From assembly GCF_020073745.1 (NCBI RefSeq), contig NZ_JAIRAU010000031.1:124001-188000 (forward strand): a stretch of 64,000 nucleotides of DNA, in the 5' to 3' direction. This DNA is from Nannocystis pusilla (lineage in GTDB: Bacteria > Myxococcota_A > Polyangia > Nannocystales > Nannocystaceae). The notes under the pieces were generated by a model that ran no database searches, was not told where the DNA came from, and saw only the letters and a program-made list of their open reading frames with translations. Position numbers and translations under genes: made by a program. Shown here one piece after another: positions 18,028 to 26,389 of the stretch (positions within the stretch are counted from its first letter, which is position 1; every line of letters starts with the position of its first letter).

Positions 18028-18879
18028 TCAGCCGTCGCTCTGCGCGAGGTGTCGCGCCAACATCTTCATCACCACCGAGACGCGGGCGTCCTTGCGCAGG
18101 TCGGGGTGGGTCAAGATCCACGCCGGCCGGGTGAGCGGCGCCGTCGTGGCCCGGAACTGCCTCAGCTCGATCAGCTCGGGGTGCTCGGCGGCGAGGCGCA
18201 CGGGCATGAGGTTGAGGCCGACGCCGGCGACGGCGAGGTCGACGAGCAGGCGCCGCGACGGGGTGGCGAAGGCGACCCGGTCCTGCGGCACGTGCTCGCG
18301 CTCCCACTGGCCGAGCCAGGTGTTGTGAAGGGGAGCGCCGAGCACCAGCCAGCGCGCGTGCGCCGGCTCGGCCGCGAGGGCCCGCGTGCCGTAGACGCCG
18401 AACTGGACCGGGAACAGCTTGCGCCCGACGAGCGTCTGCGGCGGGTCCGAGAGCAGGCCGAGCCCGATCTCCGCCTGGCCCTTGCGCAGACTGAGGCCGG
18501 CGTCGGAGATGTGCACGTCGACCCGCAGCCGCGGGAAGGTGGCCGCGAGCGCGGCGATCGGGGCGACCAGCAGCGGGCCGAAGCCGTCGATGGTGGTGAC
18601 GGTGATCGTGCCACGCACCTCCTCGCGGCGGTCGCGAGCGCGGCGGGCGATGCCGGCGAGGGTGACGCCGGTGGTGCGTGCGAGCGCGGCGAGCTCGCGA
18701 CCGGCGGCCGTGATCCCGCGCGAGCGCTCGAGGCAGACGAAGCCGACGGCCTGCTCGAGCGCGGCGATCCGGCGGTACACGGTGGAGGGCGCGACGCCGA
18801 GGTCACGGCCCGCGGCGGCGGCCGAGCCGAGGCGCTCGAAGGCCTCGAGGTAGCGCAGGTCGTCCAGCGAGGACAGCAT
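18028..18879 (-). CDS. LysR-family transcriptional regulator
   Basis: A 283-residue protein. Residues 1-60 form the winged helix-turn-helix (DLRYLEAFERLGSAAAAGRD then LGVAPSTVYRRIAALEQAVG) and the remainder a substrate-binding-protein-like effector domain (GTITVTTIDGFG, LRVDVHIS, EIGLGLLSD, LVDLAVAGVGLNLMP). It should bind DNA as a tetramer in response to a small ligand that cannot be predicted. The recognition helix is STVYRRI, where many LysR proteins have S.S..I..LE. It lies 9 bases below the TFIIB-type zinc-ribbon gene on the same strand. Confidence 0.85.
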   Translation of the reverse strand: MLSSLDDLRYLEAFERLGSAAAAGRDLGVAPSTVYRRIAALEQAVGFVCLERSRGITAAGRELAALARTTGVTLAGIARRARDRREEVRGTITVTTIDGFGPLLVAPIAALAATFPRLRVDVHISDAGLSLRKGQAEIGLGLLSDPPQTLVGRKLFPVQFGVYGTRALAAEPAHARWLVLGAPLHNTWLGQWEREHVPQDRVAFATPSRRLLVDLAVAGVGLNLMPVRLAAEHPELIELRQFRATTAPLTRPAWILTHPDLRKDARVSVVMKMLARHLAQSDG

Positions 18880-18888
18880 CGCCGCGCG

Positions 18889-19191
18889 CTAGCTCTTGAA
18901 CAGGCGCAGCATGCTCTCGAGCCAACCTGGCTTTCCGGTCAGCTGCTCGAGCTCGCCGTCGTCGAGGAACACGCCGTTGCACGAGAAGCACTTGTCGACC
19001 TTGACCGCGCGAAACTGGACCTCGGCGAGCTCGCTGCCGCACTTCGGACAGTGCATCCAGTGCAGCCGGCGCTGGTGCTCGCGCTCGTCGGACGAGATCT
19101 GGGACTGCCTGACCTGGACGGCCTCGCGCTGCCGCGCGAGAGCCTCGCGCTGCTGCTGTTCTTGCTCGCTCAGAGTTCCGCTGCTCATCAC
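18889..19191 (-). CDS. Small TFIIB-type zinc-ribbon protein
   Basis: A 100-residue protein. The first 40 residues are a Gln/Arg/Glu-rich probable coiled coil. Then comes a zinc ribbon of the zf-TFIIB class: CPKCGSEL at about 48-55 and CFSCNGVFLDDGELEQL at 68-84. Proteins with this ribbon are widespread and mostly uncharacterised. It sits 36 bases below the TPR zinc-ribbon protein and 9 bases above the LysR gene. No further function can be supported. Confidence 0.75.
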   Translation of the reverse strand: MMSSGTLSEQEQQQREALARQREAVQVRQSQISSDEREHQRRLHWMHCPKCGSELAEVQFRAVKVDKCFSCNGVFLDDGELEQLTGKPGWLESMLRLFKS

Positions 19192-19227
19192 GCCCTCCGT
19201 CCCGGGCCCTGAAGCGGCGGCGACCGC

Positions 19228-21696
19228 TCAGGGCGACTTCTTCCCGACCGGCAAGAGGTCCCCTGGATCCTCGGGCGGCGGGGCGCTCTTGCCGGCGCTG
19301 TCGTGCCTCTGCAGGTAGTTGCGGGCGGTCTGGTTGCCCGGCTCGATCTCGACGAGCTTGCGGTAGTACTCGACGGCCACGCCGTGCTTGCCGGCCAGCT
19401 CGGCCGAGCGCGCGGCCCCGGCGATGGCCTCGCGGTTGGCGGGCGCCTGACTGACCGCGCGCTTGAACCACGAGAGCGCGGAGTCGTGGGTGTTCTTGGC
19501 CAGGAAACCTGTCCCGAGGCACAGACACAGATCGAGGTTGCGCGAGCCGCCGAGCTTGTCGTGGGCCGCCAGCAGCAGCTTGATGCCGCCGTCGGGATCG
19601 CCGCCGCGGACCTTCTGACAGCCGGTCGAGATCAGCGTGCTGGTGGCCTCGTTCTCCGGCGACGTCGGCGTGGCCGGACGGACCGGGCGCGTGCCGGGCT
19701 CGCCGTCGGGGCGGATCGGGTCCTCGGGCGGCGCCTCCGGGTTGTTCGGGTCCGACGCCCCGGGCGTGGCCGGCTCGGGCGGCGGCTCCGGCGGCGGCGG
19801 CAAGGTCTCGCCCTTCTCGGCGGCGCTGCGGTCGAGCGCGGCCCGCAGCGCGACCGCGGCCTGCATGTCGCCGACGCGACCGAGCACGCTGTCGAGCACC
19901 TTGCGCGCGCCCTCGTCGTCGCCGCTGCGCCACAGCGCCAGCGCCAGCAGCGATTGATGCAGCGCGCTCGGGTTGGGCACGCCCTGCAGCGAGGTGATGA
20001 GGCCGTTGGGGATCGGCGCCTTGGGGTCGCGCCACAGCGGCGCGCCGAGGATCAGCACGCGCTGCTCGGGCGCGTTGACGTCGGCCAGCGCGGGGGCGTC
20101 GAGCTTGCCCTGGGCCAGCGCCAGCAGCACCTGCACGCGCGCCAGCTGGGTGGCGTCGGCGCTGGGGCCCGCGGCCTCGACCAGCGCGCCGGCGTCGGCG
20201 AGGTCGGCGTCGACGGCCTGCGGCAGGTCGCGGTTCTCGGGCTCGAGCATGATCGCGATCTGGGCCGACAACACGCGCAGGAGCATGACCTCGGCCTGGG
20301 TCAGTCTGGCGGCGGCGACGACTCCGGGGTCGCGCTCGGGGTCGTCGACGACGCGCTCGAGGTCGGTGATGGCCTGCTTCGTCTTGGTCAGGCCGAGCGT
20401 CCGCATGGCGTTGCGCGCCGCGATGAACTCGCTCGGCTCGGCCGCGGGCGGCTTGACCTCGGTCTTGGCGGCCACCGGCGGCTCGCCGCCGAGGTTGAGC
20501 AGCCGCTCGCGGATGCCGGGGATGCCGAACACGATGCCGAGGGCGACCAGCACGCCGGCGAGCGCGTAGACCCCCGCGGCGCCCTTGTTCTGCGGGTTCT
20601 CGACCTTGACGATGACGACGTCGGGCGCCCGCGGCCCCTCGGGGGCGGTGAGCGAGGCCGTGGCCGGGTTCGACGGCTCGCTGCCGAGCGTCGACAGCGA
20701 CGACGTCGGCGGCACGGAGATCGCCGCACCCGCGACCGCGGCGCTGACCGCCGCCGAGGTGGCCGAGCGCTCTTCGGGCCGGTGCAGGCCCGACGAACCG
20801 TCGCGCACCGGCCGGCGCTCCGACGCGTCGAGCTCGGACGAGCGCTCGCCGAGTCTGGCCGAAAGTTCAGGTCCGGGGCGCGACGACTCGGAGCCGGAGC
20901 GCGACTTGTCGCGCGCGGCGCGTTCGCTGGCCCGCTGGCCCTCGACCCGCTGGACCGCCGCCGCCACGCTCTGGGCCGCGCGCCGGGCCAGGTCGGACAC
21001 GAGGATCGGCTGGCTGCGCTCGCGCGGGTCGACGTTGTGCGGGCTGTCGGGCTCGTCCTCGACGCGCGGCAGGCTGTCGCTGCTGACGGCCTTGGTGACC
21101 GCGTCGAGCATCGACGACACGTTGCCGGTGCGCCGCTGCGCGCGGGTGGTCCGCGGCGGCGGCGACGGGGTGTCGAACTGCGGCGGCGCCGGCACCGGCC
21201 CGTCGTCGTCGAGCAGCGGCAGCGCCGGCTCCGGCAGCTCGCCGCCGAGGTCGAAGCGGTGCGTCTCTTCGCGGCGGATCGGCGCCGGCTCGTCGACGCC
21301 GGTGCCGAACGTCGGCGGCGGCCCGAGCTCGAGGGCCGAGGGCGCCTCGATGGCGCGGAACATCCGCGTGAGGCCCTCTTTGCCGATGAACAGCGGCGAG
21401 AACTCCGGGATCTCGCCGAGCTTGATCCAGTGCCCGCCGGAGTGGGAGATCTGGTCGTCGGGACGCAGGCGACCGTCCGCGACCTGCTCGACGATCTCGC
21501 GCAGCGTCGGCAGCTCGAACAGGTGCTTCTCGACCGTCGACATGCGCCACGGACCGCCGCCGACGTCGGGGTCGGGCTCGGGCTCGGCGTGGAACATGTG
21601 ACTGCAGACCGAGCAACGCAGCGTGACGCCCTCGGGACCGACCTGGCTCGGGTCCAGGTCGAACTCGGTGCTGCATTTTGTGCAACGGATAATCAA
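19228..21696 (-). CDS. Zinc-ribbon (MJ0042-type), GYF_2-like, TM and TPR protein
   Basis: An 822-residue protein. It begins with a zinc ribbon of MJ0042/CXXC type (CTKCSTEF at about 5-12, CSVCSHMFH at 29-37). A GYF_2-like segment follows (VEKHLFELPTLREIVEQVAD, GRLRPDDQISHSGGHWIKLG), then a long Pro/Ser/Arg-rich disordered region. One transmembrane helix lies near 375-400 (VYALAGVLVALGIVFGI), then TPR units, then a Pro-rich linker and more TPRs (LSWFKRAV, VEYYRKLVEIEPGN). The start codon is TTG: an in-frame TAG lies two codons upstream, so no ATG or GTG is possible. This family is typical of myxobacteria; a signalling or scaffold role is likely but unproven. Confidence 0.75.
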   Translation of the reverse strand: MIIRCTKCSTEFDLDPSQVGPEGVTLRCSVCSHMFHAEPEPDPDVGGGPWRMSTVEKHLFELPTLREIVEQVADGRLRPDDQISHSGGHWIKLGEIPEFSPLFIGKEGLTRMFRAIEAPSALELGPPPTFGTGVDEPAPIRREETHRFDLGGELPEPALPLLDDDGPVPAPPQFDTPSPPPRTTRAQRRTGNVSSMLDAVTKAVSSDSLPRVEDEPDSPHNVDPRERSQPILVSDLARRAAQSVAAAVQRVEGQRASERAARDKSRSGSESSRPGPELSARLGERSSELDASERRPVRDGSSGLHRPEERSATSAAVSAAVAGAAISVPPTSSLSTLGSEPSNPATASLTAPEGPRAPDVVIVKVENPQNKGAAGVYALAGVLVALGIVFGIPGIRERLLNLGGEPPVAAKTEVKPPAAEPSEFIAARNAMRTLGLTKTKQAITDLERVVDDPERDPGVVAAARLTQAEVMLLRVLSAQIAIMLEPENRDLPQAVDADLADAGALVEAAGPSADATQLARVQVLLALAQGKLDAPALADVNAPEQRVLILGAPLWRDPKAPIPNGLITSLQGVPNPSALHQSLLALALWRSGDDEGARKVLDSVLGRVGDMQAAVALRAALDRSAAEKGETLPPPPEPPPEPATPGASDPNNPEAPPEDPIRPDGEPGTRPVRPATPTSPENEATSTLISTGCQKVRGGDPDGGIKLLLAAHDKLGGSRNLDLCLCLGTGFLAKNTHDSALSWFKRAVSQAPANREAIAGAARSAELAGKHGVAVEYYRKLVEIEPGNQTARNYLQRHDSAGKSAPPPEDPGDLLPVGKKSP

Positions 21697-21749
21697 GGGC
21701 TAGCTCGCTCGCGGCACCATAGCACAAAGCAGAAGGGGGCGGACACCCG

Positions 21750-21968
21750 TCAGCCGGCGCCGGAGCCCGACATCGCCAGCGAGGCGAGCACCGCCACGAG
21801 GGACAGCCCGAGGAACGCGGCGAACAGCTTCATCGGCATCGGCGTCGCGCTCTGCGGCTCGAGCCCCGCCTCGGCCTTGCACCGCGGGCACTGGAGCTCG
21901 CCGCCGTCGCCGTCCTTCCCGGCCGGCGCCGTGAGCACGTAGTGGCAGCGGGAGCAGTGGTACTGCAT
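21750..21968 (-). CDS. Small zinc-ribbon membrane protein
   Basis: A 72-residue protein with a zinc ribbon at the N-terminus (CSRCHYVL at 5-12, CPRCKAEAG at 27-35) and one transmembrane helix near 47-66 (KLFAAFLGLSLVAVLASLA). It precedes the TPR zinc-ribbon gene on the same strand by about 50 bases and may form an operon with it. Function unknown. Confidence 0.65.
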   Translation of the reverse strand: MQYHCSRCHYVLTAPAGKDGDGGELQCPRCKAEAGLEPQSATPMPMKLFAAFLGLSLVAVLASLAMSGSGAG

Positions 21969-22112
21969 GGCTCATGGGGTACTCTGGGCCCGCTGTCGTG
22001 TCAACCACGGCACGCCGCGTCACCCCGTACACCCCGAGCCCCCGGCGCCACGGCGTTCCCGGCCGGTTCGCGCTCCACCGCTCCACCCCCTGTCACCCCA
22101 CGAAGGGGACCC

Positions 22113-22844
22113 ATGCAAACCCCGGCGAAGGTGCTCCTGATCGAAGACGATGTCCGCCTGGCCGAGCGCACCGCGGAATACCTCCAGGGCCACGAGCTCG
22201 CGGTCGAGATCGCCGGTGACGGCGAACTCGGGCTCGCCCGCGCCCTCAGCGGCGAGTTCGACGTGATCTTGCTCGATCTCATGCTCCCGCGCCTCGACGG
22301 CCTCGAGGTGTGCCGGCGGCTGCGACAGCGCTCGGCGCTGCCGGTCATCATGCTGTCGGCGCGCAGCGAGGAGATCGACCGCATCCTCGGCCTCGAGCTC
22401 GGCGCCGACGACTACCTGCCCAAACCGTACAGCCCGCGCGAGCTGGTGGCCCGGATCCGGGCGGTGCTGCGGCGGGCGGTGCCGTCGCCGGAGGGCCCGA
22501 CCAGCACCCTGCGCTGCGGGCCGCTGGTCGTCGACCGCGCGCGCCGCCGCGTCGAGGTCGCGGGCGCCGCCTGCGACCTCACCGCCCATCAGTTCGACCT
22601 CCTCTGGCTGCTGATCGAGGCCCGCGGGCAGGTGCTCTCGCGCGAGCAGCTGCACCAACGTCTGCGCGCGCTGAGGTCCCAGGCGCCCGGCACCTACGAC
22701 CCCTCGGTCGACCGCAGCATCGACGTCCAGCTGAGCAAGATCCGCGGCACCCTCGCCGCCGCCGACGCGCGCGCCGCTGGCCTCATCCGCACCGTCCGCG
22801 GCGTCGGCTACGTCCTCGACGACACGCCCGAGGGCGCCGCGTGA
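22113..22844 (+). CDS. OmpR/PhoB-family response regulator
   Basis: A 243-residue regulator. The receiver domain has acidic E11/D12/D13, phospho-acceptor D55 in LLDLMLPRLDG and K104 in YLPKPY. The winged-helix effector domain at about 130-240 ends with IRTVRGVGYVL. The start at 22113 has a good ribosome site (AAGGGGAC) 5-8 bases upstream; the longer open frame before it lacks one. The stop overlaps the next gene start as GTGA, so the kinase is translationally coupled. Confidence 0.93.
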   Translation: MQTPAKVLLIEDDVRLAERTAEYLQGHELAVEIAGDGELGLARALSGEFDVILLDLMLPRLDGLEVCRRLRQRSALPVIMLSARSEEIDRILGLELGADDYLPKPYSPRELVARIRAVLRRAVPSPEGPTSTLRCGPLVVDRARRRVEVAGAACDLTAHQFDLLWLLIEARGQVLSREQLHQRLRALRSQAPGTYDPSVDRSIDVQLSKIRGTLAAADARAAGLIRTVRGVGYVLDDTPEGAA

Positions 22845-24256
22845 GCGACCAGACCCCGCGCGCCCGCCCGCCCGCGCTCGCCCGCTGGCGCCGCGGCCTG
22901 TTCGGCCGGGTGTTCTTCACCTTCTTCGCCGCCGTGCTGGCGTTCGTGACGATGGCCTCGATCGTCCAGTTCGCCACCCGCGAGCGCCACGACGCCGGGT
23001 GGGTCGAGGCGGCCGACGCGACGGTCGAGGCCCACCGGTCGGCGCTGCTGGCGGCGCTCGCCGGCGCCGGCGATCTCGAGCGCGAGGTCGCGGCGCTGGC
23101 GGCGGAGCTCGAGCTGCGCATCGCCTTGCGCGACCGCGACGGCGCGCTCCTGGCCGGCGACCCGACCACCCACCCGCTCCGCCCGCTGCGCCCGCGCCAG
23201 CGCAGCCGGCTCGAGCGCGGCGCCCCGGTGATGCTGCGCGAGAAGTCGGGCGAGCCGCAGCTGGCGTTCGCGATCGGCGACCGCGCCGTGCTCGTCGCCG
23301 ACACCGGCGATCACGGGACCCGCCGCACCCGCATGCTGGCGCTCGCCATCGCCACGCTGATCGGCCTGCTCGGCGCCTCTGCGTGGTTGCTCGCGCGCTC
23401 GCTGACCCGCCGCCTCGCGCTGCTGGAAGACGGCGCCGCCCGGATCGCCCGCGGCGAGCTCGGTCACCGCGTGCGCGTCGACCCGCACGGCGACGAGATC
23501 GACGGCCTCGGCCGGACCATGAACGACATGGCCGAGCAGCTCGGCGAGCTGCTCCGCGGCCAGCGCTCGCTGCTCGCCAACGTCTCGCACGAGCTCAAGA
23601 CGCCGATCGCCCGCCTGCGCGTGCTCGCCGAGCTGCTGGCCGAGCGCGCCGAGACGCTGCCCGAGCACCCTGCCAGCGCACGGATCCGCCAGGGCGCGGT
23701 CGAGCTCGAGCAAGACCTCGGCGAGCTGGCCACGCTCGTGCAAGACCTCCTCACGTCGGGGCGGCTCGAGCTGTCGGGCCCGCACGCCTCGCCGGTCCAG
23801 CGCACGCCGATCGATCTGGCGCCGTTCCTCGCCCGGATCGGCGGCCCGTTCGCCGCCGAGGTCGAGGTCACGCCGCCGGCGCTGACGCTGGCCGGCGACC
23901 CGCTGCTGCTCGAGCGGCTGATCACCAACCTGCTGAGCAACGCCCGCCGGGCCTGTCCTCAGGGACATGTGTGGATCACCGCCGCGGCCGCCGGCGATCA
24001 CGTCGTGCTCGCGGTCGAGGACGAGGGCCCCGGGATCCCGCCGGCCGAGCGGGCGCGCGTGTTCGAGGCGTTCTACCGCCTCGACGACGCCCGCGCCCGC
24101 GACCACGGCGGCGCCGGCCTCGGGCTCTACTTGTGCGCGCAGATCGCACGGGCCCACGGCGGCACGATCGCGGCCGAGGGCCGCGCCGGCGATCGCCCGG
24201 GCGCGCGGCTGCAGGTCCGTTTGCCGCTCGCCGGGCGCGACGCGGCCGTGCTATAG
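22841..24256 (+). CDS. Sensor histidine kinase
   Basis: A 471-residue protein starting with GTG that overlaps the regulator stop by 4 bases. Two transmembrane helices (about 24-45 and 167-187) bracket a short periplasmic sensor of about 120 residues. A HAMP segment follows, then HisKA with LLANVSHELKTPIARLR (His near 250) and HATPase with NLLSNARRA, DEGPGIP and GGAGLGLYL. It should phosphorylate the partner regulator. The ATPase domain carries an in-frame copy of the dispersed hairpin (23953-23968), coding ACPQGHVW between the N box and the next strand. The signal sensed is unknown. Confidence 0.92.
   Translation: MSDQTPRARPPALARWRRGLFGRVFFTFFAAVLAFVTMASIVQFATRERHDAGWVEAADATVEAHRSALLAALAGAGDLEREVAALAAELELRIALRDRDGALLAGDPTTHPLRPLRPRQRSRLERGAPVMLREKSGEPQLAFAIGDRAVLVADTGDHGTRRTRMLALAIATLIGLLGASAWLLARSLTRRLALLEDGAARIARGELGHRVRVDPHGDEIDGLGRTMNDMAEQLGELLRGQRSLLANVSHELKTPIARLRVLAELLAERAETLPEHPASARIRQGAVELEQDLGELATLVQDLLTSGRLELSGPHASPVQRTPIDLAPFLARIGGPFAAEVEVTPPALTLAGDPLLLERLITNLLSNARRACPQGHVWITAAAAGDHVVLAVEDEGPGIPPAERARVFEAFYRLDDARARDHGGAGLGLYLCAQIARAHGGTIAAEGRAGDRPGARLQVRLPLAGRDAAVL
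23953..23968. repeat. In-frame hairpin inside the histidine kinase gene
   Basis: CTGTCC-TCAG-GGACAT lies in the ATPase domain code, directly after the N-box codons. It is the same inverted repeat type as the intergenic copies and is read through as CPQGH. Confidence 0.55.
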
Positions 24257-24264
24257 GCCGCGCC

Positions 24265-24921
24265 GTGGACAGCTACAAGCAGCGCTTCATCGACCTCCTC
24301 GTCCGCCACGAGGTGCTCCGCTTCGGCGACTTCACGCTCAAGTCGGGGCGCCGCTCGCCCTACTTCATCAACGCCGGCCAGCTGCGCACCGGCGCCGCGA
24401 TCGCCGGCCTCGGCGAGGCCTACGCCGAGTGCCTGCAGCGCGAGGGGCTCGCCTGCGACCTGCTGTTCGGGCCGTCGTACAAGGGCGTGCCGCTGGCGGT
24501 GGCCACCGCCATCGCGCGGGCGCGGGCCGGCAGCGACGTCGCGTTCTGCTTCGACCGCAAGGAGGCCAAGGACCACGGCGAGGGCGGCGTGTTCGTCGGC
24601 ACCGCGCCGTGGGACGGCGCCCGCGTGGTCATCGTCGACGACGTGATCACCTCCGGCAAGTCGATCCACGAGGCCGCCGAGCTGCTGCGCAAGGCCGCCG
24701 CCGTCACCGTCGCCGGGGTCGTGGTCGCCGTCGATCGCATGGAGCGGGGCCGCGGCGCCGTCAGCACGCTCGCCGAGCTGCAGACCGAGCTCGGCGCCCC
24801 CGTGCGGGCCATCGTCACCATCCGCGAGATCGCGGCCTACCTCCACCCGCGCGTGATCGACGACGCGCGCCTGCGCGCGATCGAGGGCTACCTCGCCGAA
24901 CACGGCGCCACGGGGCCGTGA
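24265..24921 (+). CDS. pyrE: Orotate phosphoribosyltransferase
   Basis: A 218-residue enzyme of pyrimidine synthesis (orotate + PRPP to OMP). FTLKSGRRSPYF near residues 23-34 holds the catalytic Lys, GPSYKGVPLA near 70-79 and FDRKEAKDHGEGG near 95-107 match the family, and the PRPP loop VVIVDDVITSGKS lies near 122-134. The start is GTG, 8 bases after the histidine kinase stop, so pyrE is probably cotranscribed with the two-component genes. Length is typical. Confidence 0.95.
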   Translation: MDSYKQRFIDLLVRHEVLRFGDFTLKSGRRSPYFINAGQLRTGAAIAGLGEAYAECLQREGLACDLLFGPSYKGVPLAVATAIARARAGSDVAFCFDRKEAKDHGEGGVFVGTAPWDGARVVIVDDVITSGKSIHEAAELLRKAAAVTVAGVVVAVDRMERGRGAVSTLAELQTELGAPVRAIVTIREIAAYLHPRVIDDARLRAIEGYLAEHGATGP

Positions 24922-25034
24922 CGATCCGGGTGACGGCGGGACCGCCTGCGTCAAGCGTCGCCGGCCCCGCTTGACGCCGTACGAGAGGCCCTCGGCGGCC
25001 TGTCCGATCGCGGCGATGGTGCTACGCTGCCGGG

Positions 25035-25586
25035 GTGCGTCGCCGTCGCCCGGCCTGGTCGGCTGTCCTTTGCGCCCTGTTCTTGGGTGCATGTCCGGAC
25101 GACCAGCCGCAAGATCCGCTCGACCCCGACCTGCTGGTCGCGCTGGCCGAGGCCGGCGGCCGCGGCCGCGGTGAGGCGTTGAGCGGCCTCTACTTCACCG
25201 TCAGCGAGGTGCTCGAGTGCGACTGCCCGCAGCGCATGGGCGTCGACCTGTGCGCCGGCGGGGCGGCCCAGCTGCTCGGCCTCGACGGTGCGGCCCAGGT
25301 GGTCCAGGTCGACGGCTGGCTGACGTTCACGCCCGAGGCCGCGGCGCTGCCGTGGGCGCTGTCGGGCGCGGTGGAGCGCGACCGCAGCTTCGCCCTCGCC
25401 GGGCTCTCGGGGCTGGCCATCGGCCTGTTCACCATCGACCTCCACGCCCGCTTCGACGGCGAATTCGACCCCGAGCGCCGGCTGCACGGCGAGCTCGCCC
25501 ATCGCCTCCTCGGCGAGCTCCCCGACGGCCCGGTCGACTGCCGTGCCACCTACGCCATCGACGGCGAACCGGCGCCCGGCACGTGA
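25035..25586 (+). CDS. Hypothetical lipoprotein
   Basis: A 183-residue protein with a GTG start, an Arg-rich N-terminus and a lipobox LFLGAC (Cys21). The rest is acidic and strand-rich, with a small Cys-containing segment (ECDCPQRMGVDLC at about 56-68) and a GLFTIDLHARFDGEF stretch. No family was recognised. It ends 61 bases from the convergent Spy-like gene. Confidence 0.7.
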   Translation: MRRRRPAWSAVLCALFLGACPDDQPQDPLDPDLLVALAEAGGRGRGEALSGLYFTVSEVLECDCPQRMGVDLCAGGAAQLLGLDGAAQVVQVDGWLTFTPEAAALPWALSGAVERDRSFALAGLSGLAIGLFTIDLHARFDGEFDPERRLHGELAHRLLGELPDGPVDCRATYAIDGEPAPGT

Positions 25587-25647
25587 GCTCCGCAGCAGCG
25601 CACGCCGGGCTGCTCCGTCGCGGCCCATGGGCTCGGTCGCGGCGCGC

Positions 25648-26124
25648 TCAACCGCGAGCGCTGGGGCCCTTGCGGTCGCCGCGGCCGCCCCCGCGGTGAT
25701 GGCCCTTGCCCTTGCCCTCCCTGTGCTTGGCCTTGAACTCGGCCAGCTTGGTGCGCTGCGCCGGGGTCAGGATCGCATCGACCTTGGCCTTCATCGCCTC
25801 GCGCTGGCCCTTGAAGGTGGCCTCGCGGGCGTCGAGCTGCGCGCGCAGCGACTTGACCTTGGCGGTGTCGATCGGGGTCTTGGCGTACTCGGCGGTGAGC
25901 TGCTGGTGGAGGTCGCGCATGGCCTCGCGCTCGGCCTTCATCGCCGGCTTGTGGGCCTCGCGGATCTGCTGCAGCTGGGTCTTCTGCGCGTCGGTGCATT
26001 CGAGGCGCTCGCACATCTTGGCGCCGCGATCCCCGCGGTGGCCGCCCGCCGCCGCCTCGCCCGCACCGAACAGAGTAAGGCCAAACACCGCAGTCATCAC
26101 CAGCTTCGAAATCGTGGTCAGCAT
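25648..26124 (-). CDS. Spy/CpxP-like periplasmic protein
   Basis: A 158-residue protein with signal peptide (MLTTISKLVMTAVFGLTLFG). The mature part is a highly charged helical protein with a C-terminal LTxxQ-like element (AILTPAQRTKLAEFK) characteristic of the Spy/CpxP/zinc-resistance group, ending in a His/Gly/Arg/Lys-rich tail (KGHHRGGGRGDRKG) that might bind metal. The ATG at 26124 is preceded by AAAGGA at 8 bases; a GTG 18 bases earlier is less likely. A chaperone or metal-related envelope role is inferred from the family. Confidence 0.75.
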   Translation of the reverse strand: MLTTISKLVMTAVFGLTLFGAGEAAAGGHRGDRGAKMCERLECTDAQKTQLQQIREAHKPAMKAEREAMRDLHQQLTAEYAKTPIDTAKVKSLRAQLDAREATFKGQREAMKAKVDAILTPAQRTKLAEFKAKHREGKGKGHHRGGGRGDRKGPSARG

Positions 26125-26341
26125 CGTGGTTCCTTTCGTCACGGCCGTTTCGACGCCCGGCGCCCGCAGCTATGCGCCTCGCCGCGCAAACCCGGGGTCC
26201 ACGGGACGTAAAGCGCCCGTAACCCGGCACGCCGGGTCCGTACCGGGCCCCTGCAGCCGCGAGCGCGCGCATCACCGCCTTCTCGATCTCGGGCGAGCGG
26301 CCCCTCGGGGTGACGCTCGACGGCCCGCCGCAGGTGCCCGC

Positions 26342-26363
26342 GACCTGTCCCTGCAGACAGGTC
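26342..26363. terminator. Perfect 8-bp hairpin between two genes
   Basis: GACCTGTC-CCTGCA-GACAGGTC lies 27 bases below the stop codon of the pseudokinase gene at 26390 and before the Spy-like gene start. It belongs to the dispersed TGTC/GACA family and is well placed to end transcription of the pseudokinase gene. Confidence 0.45.
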
Positions 26364-26389
26364 ACCCACCTGACCCGAAGGCCAGATGC

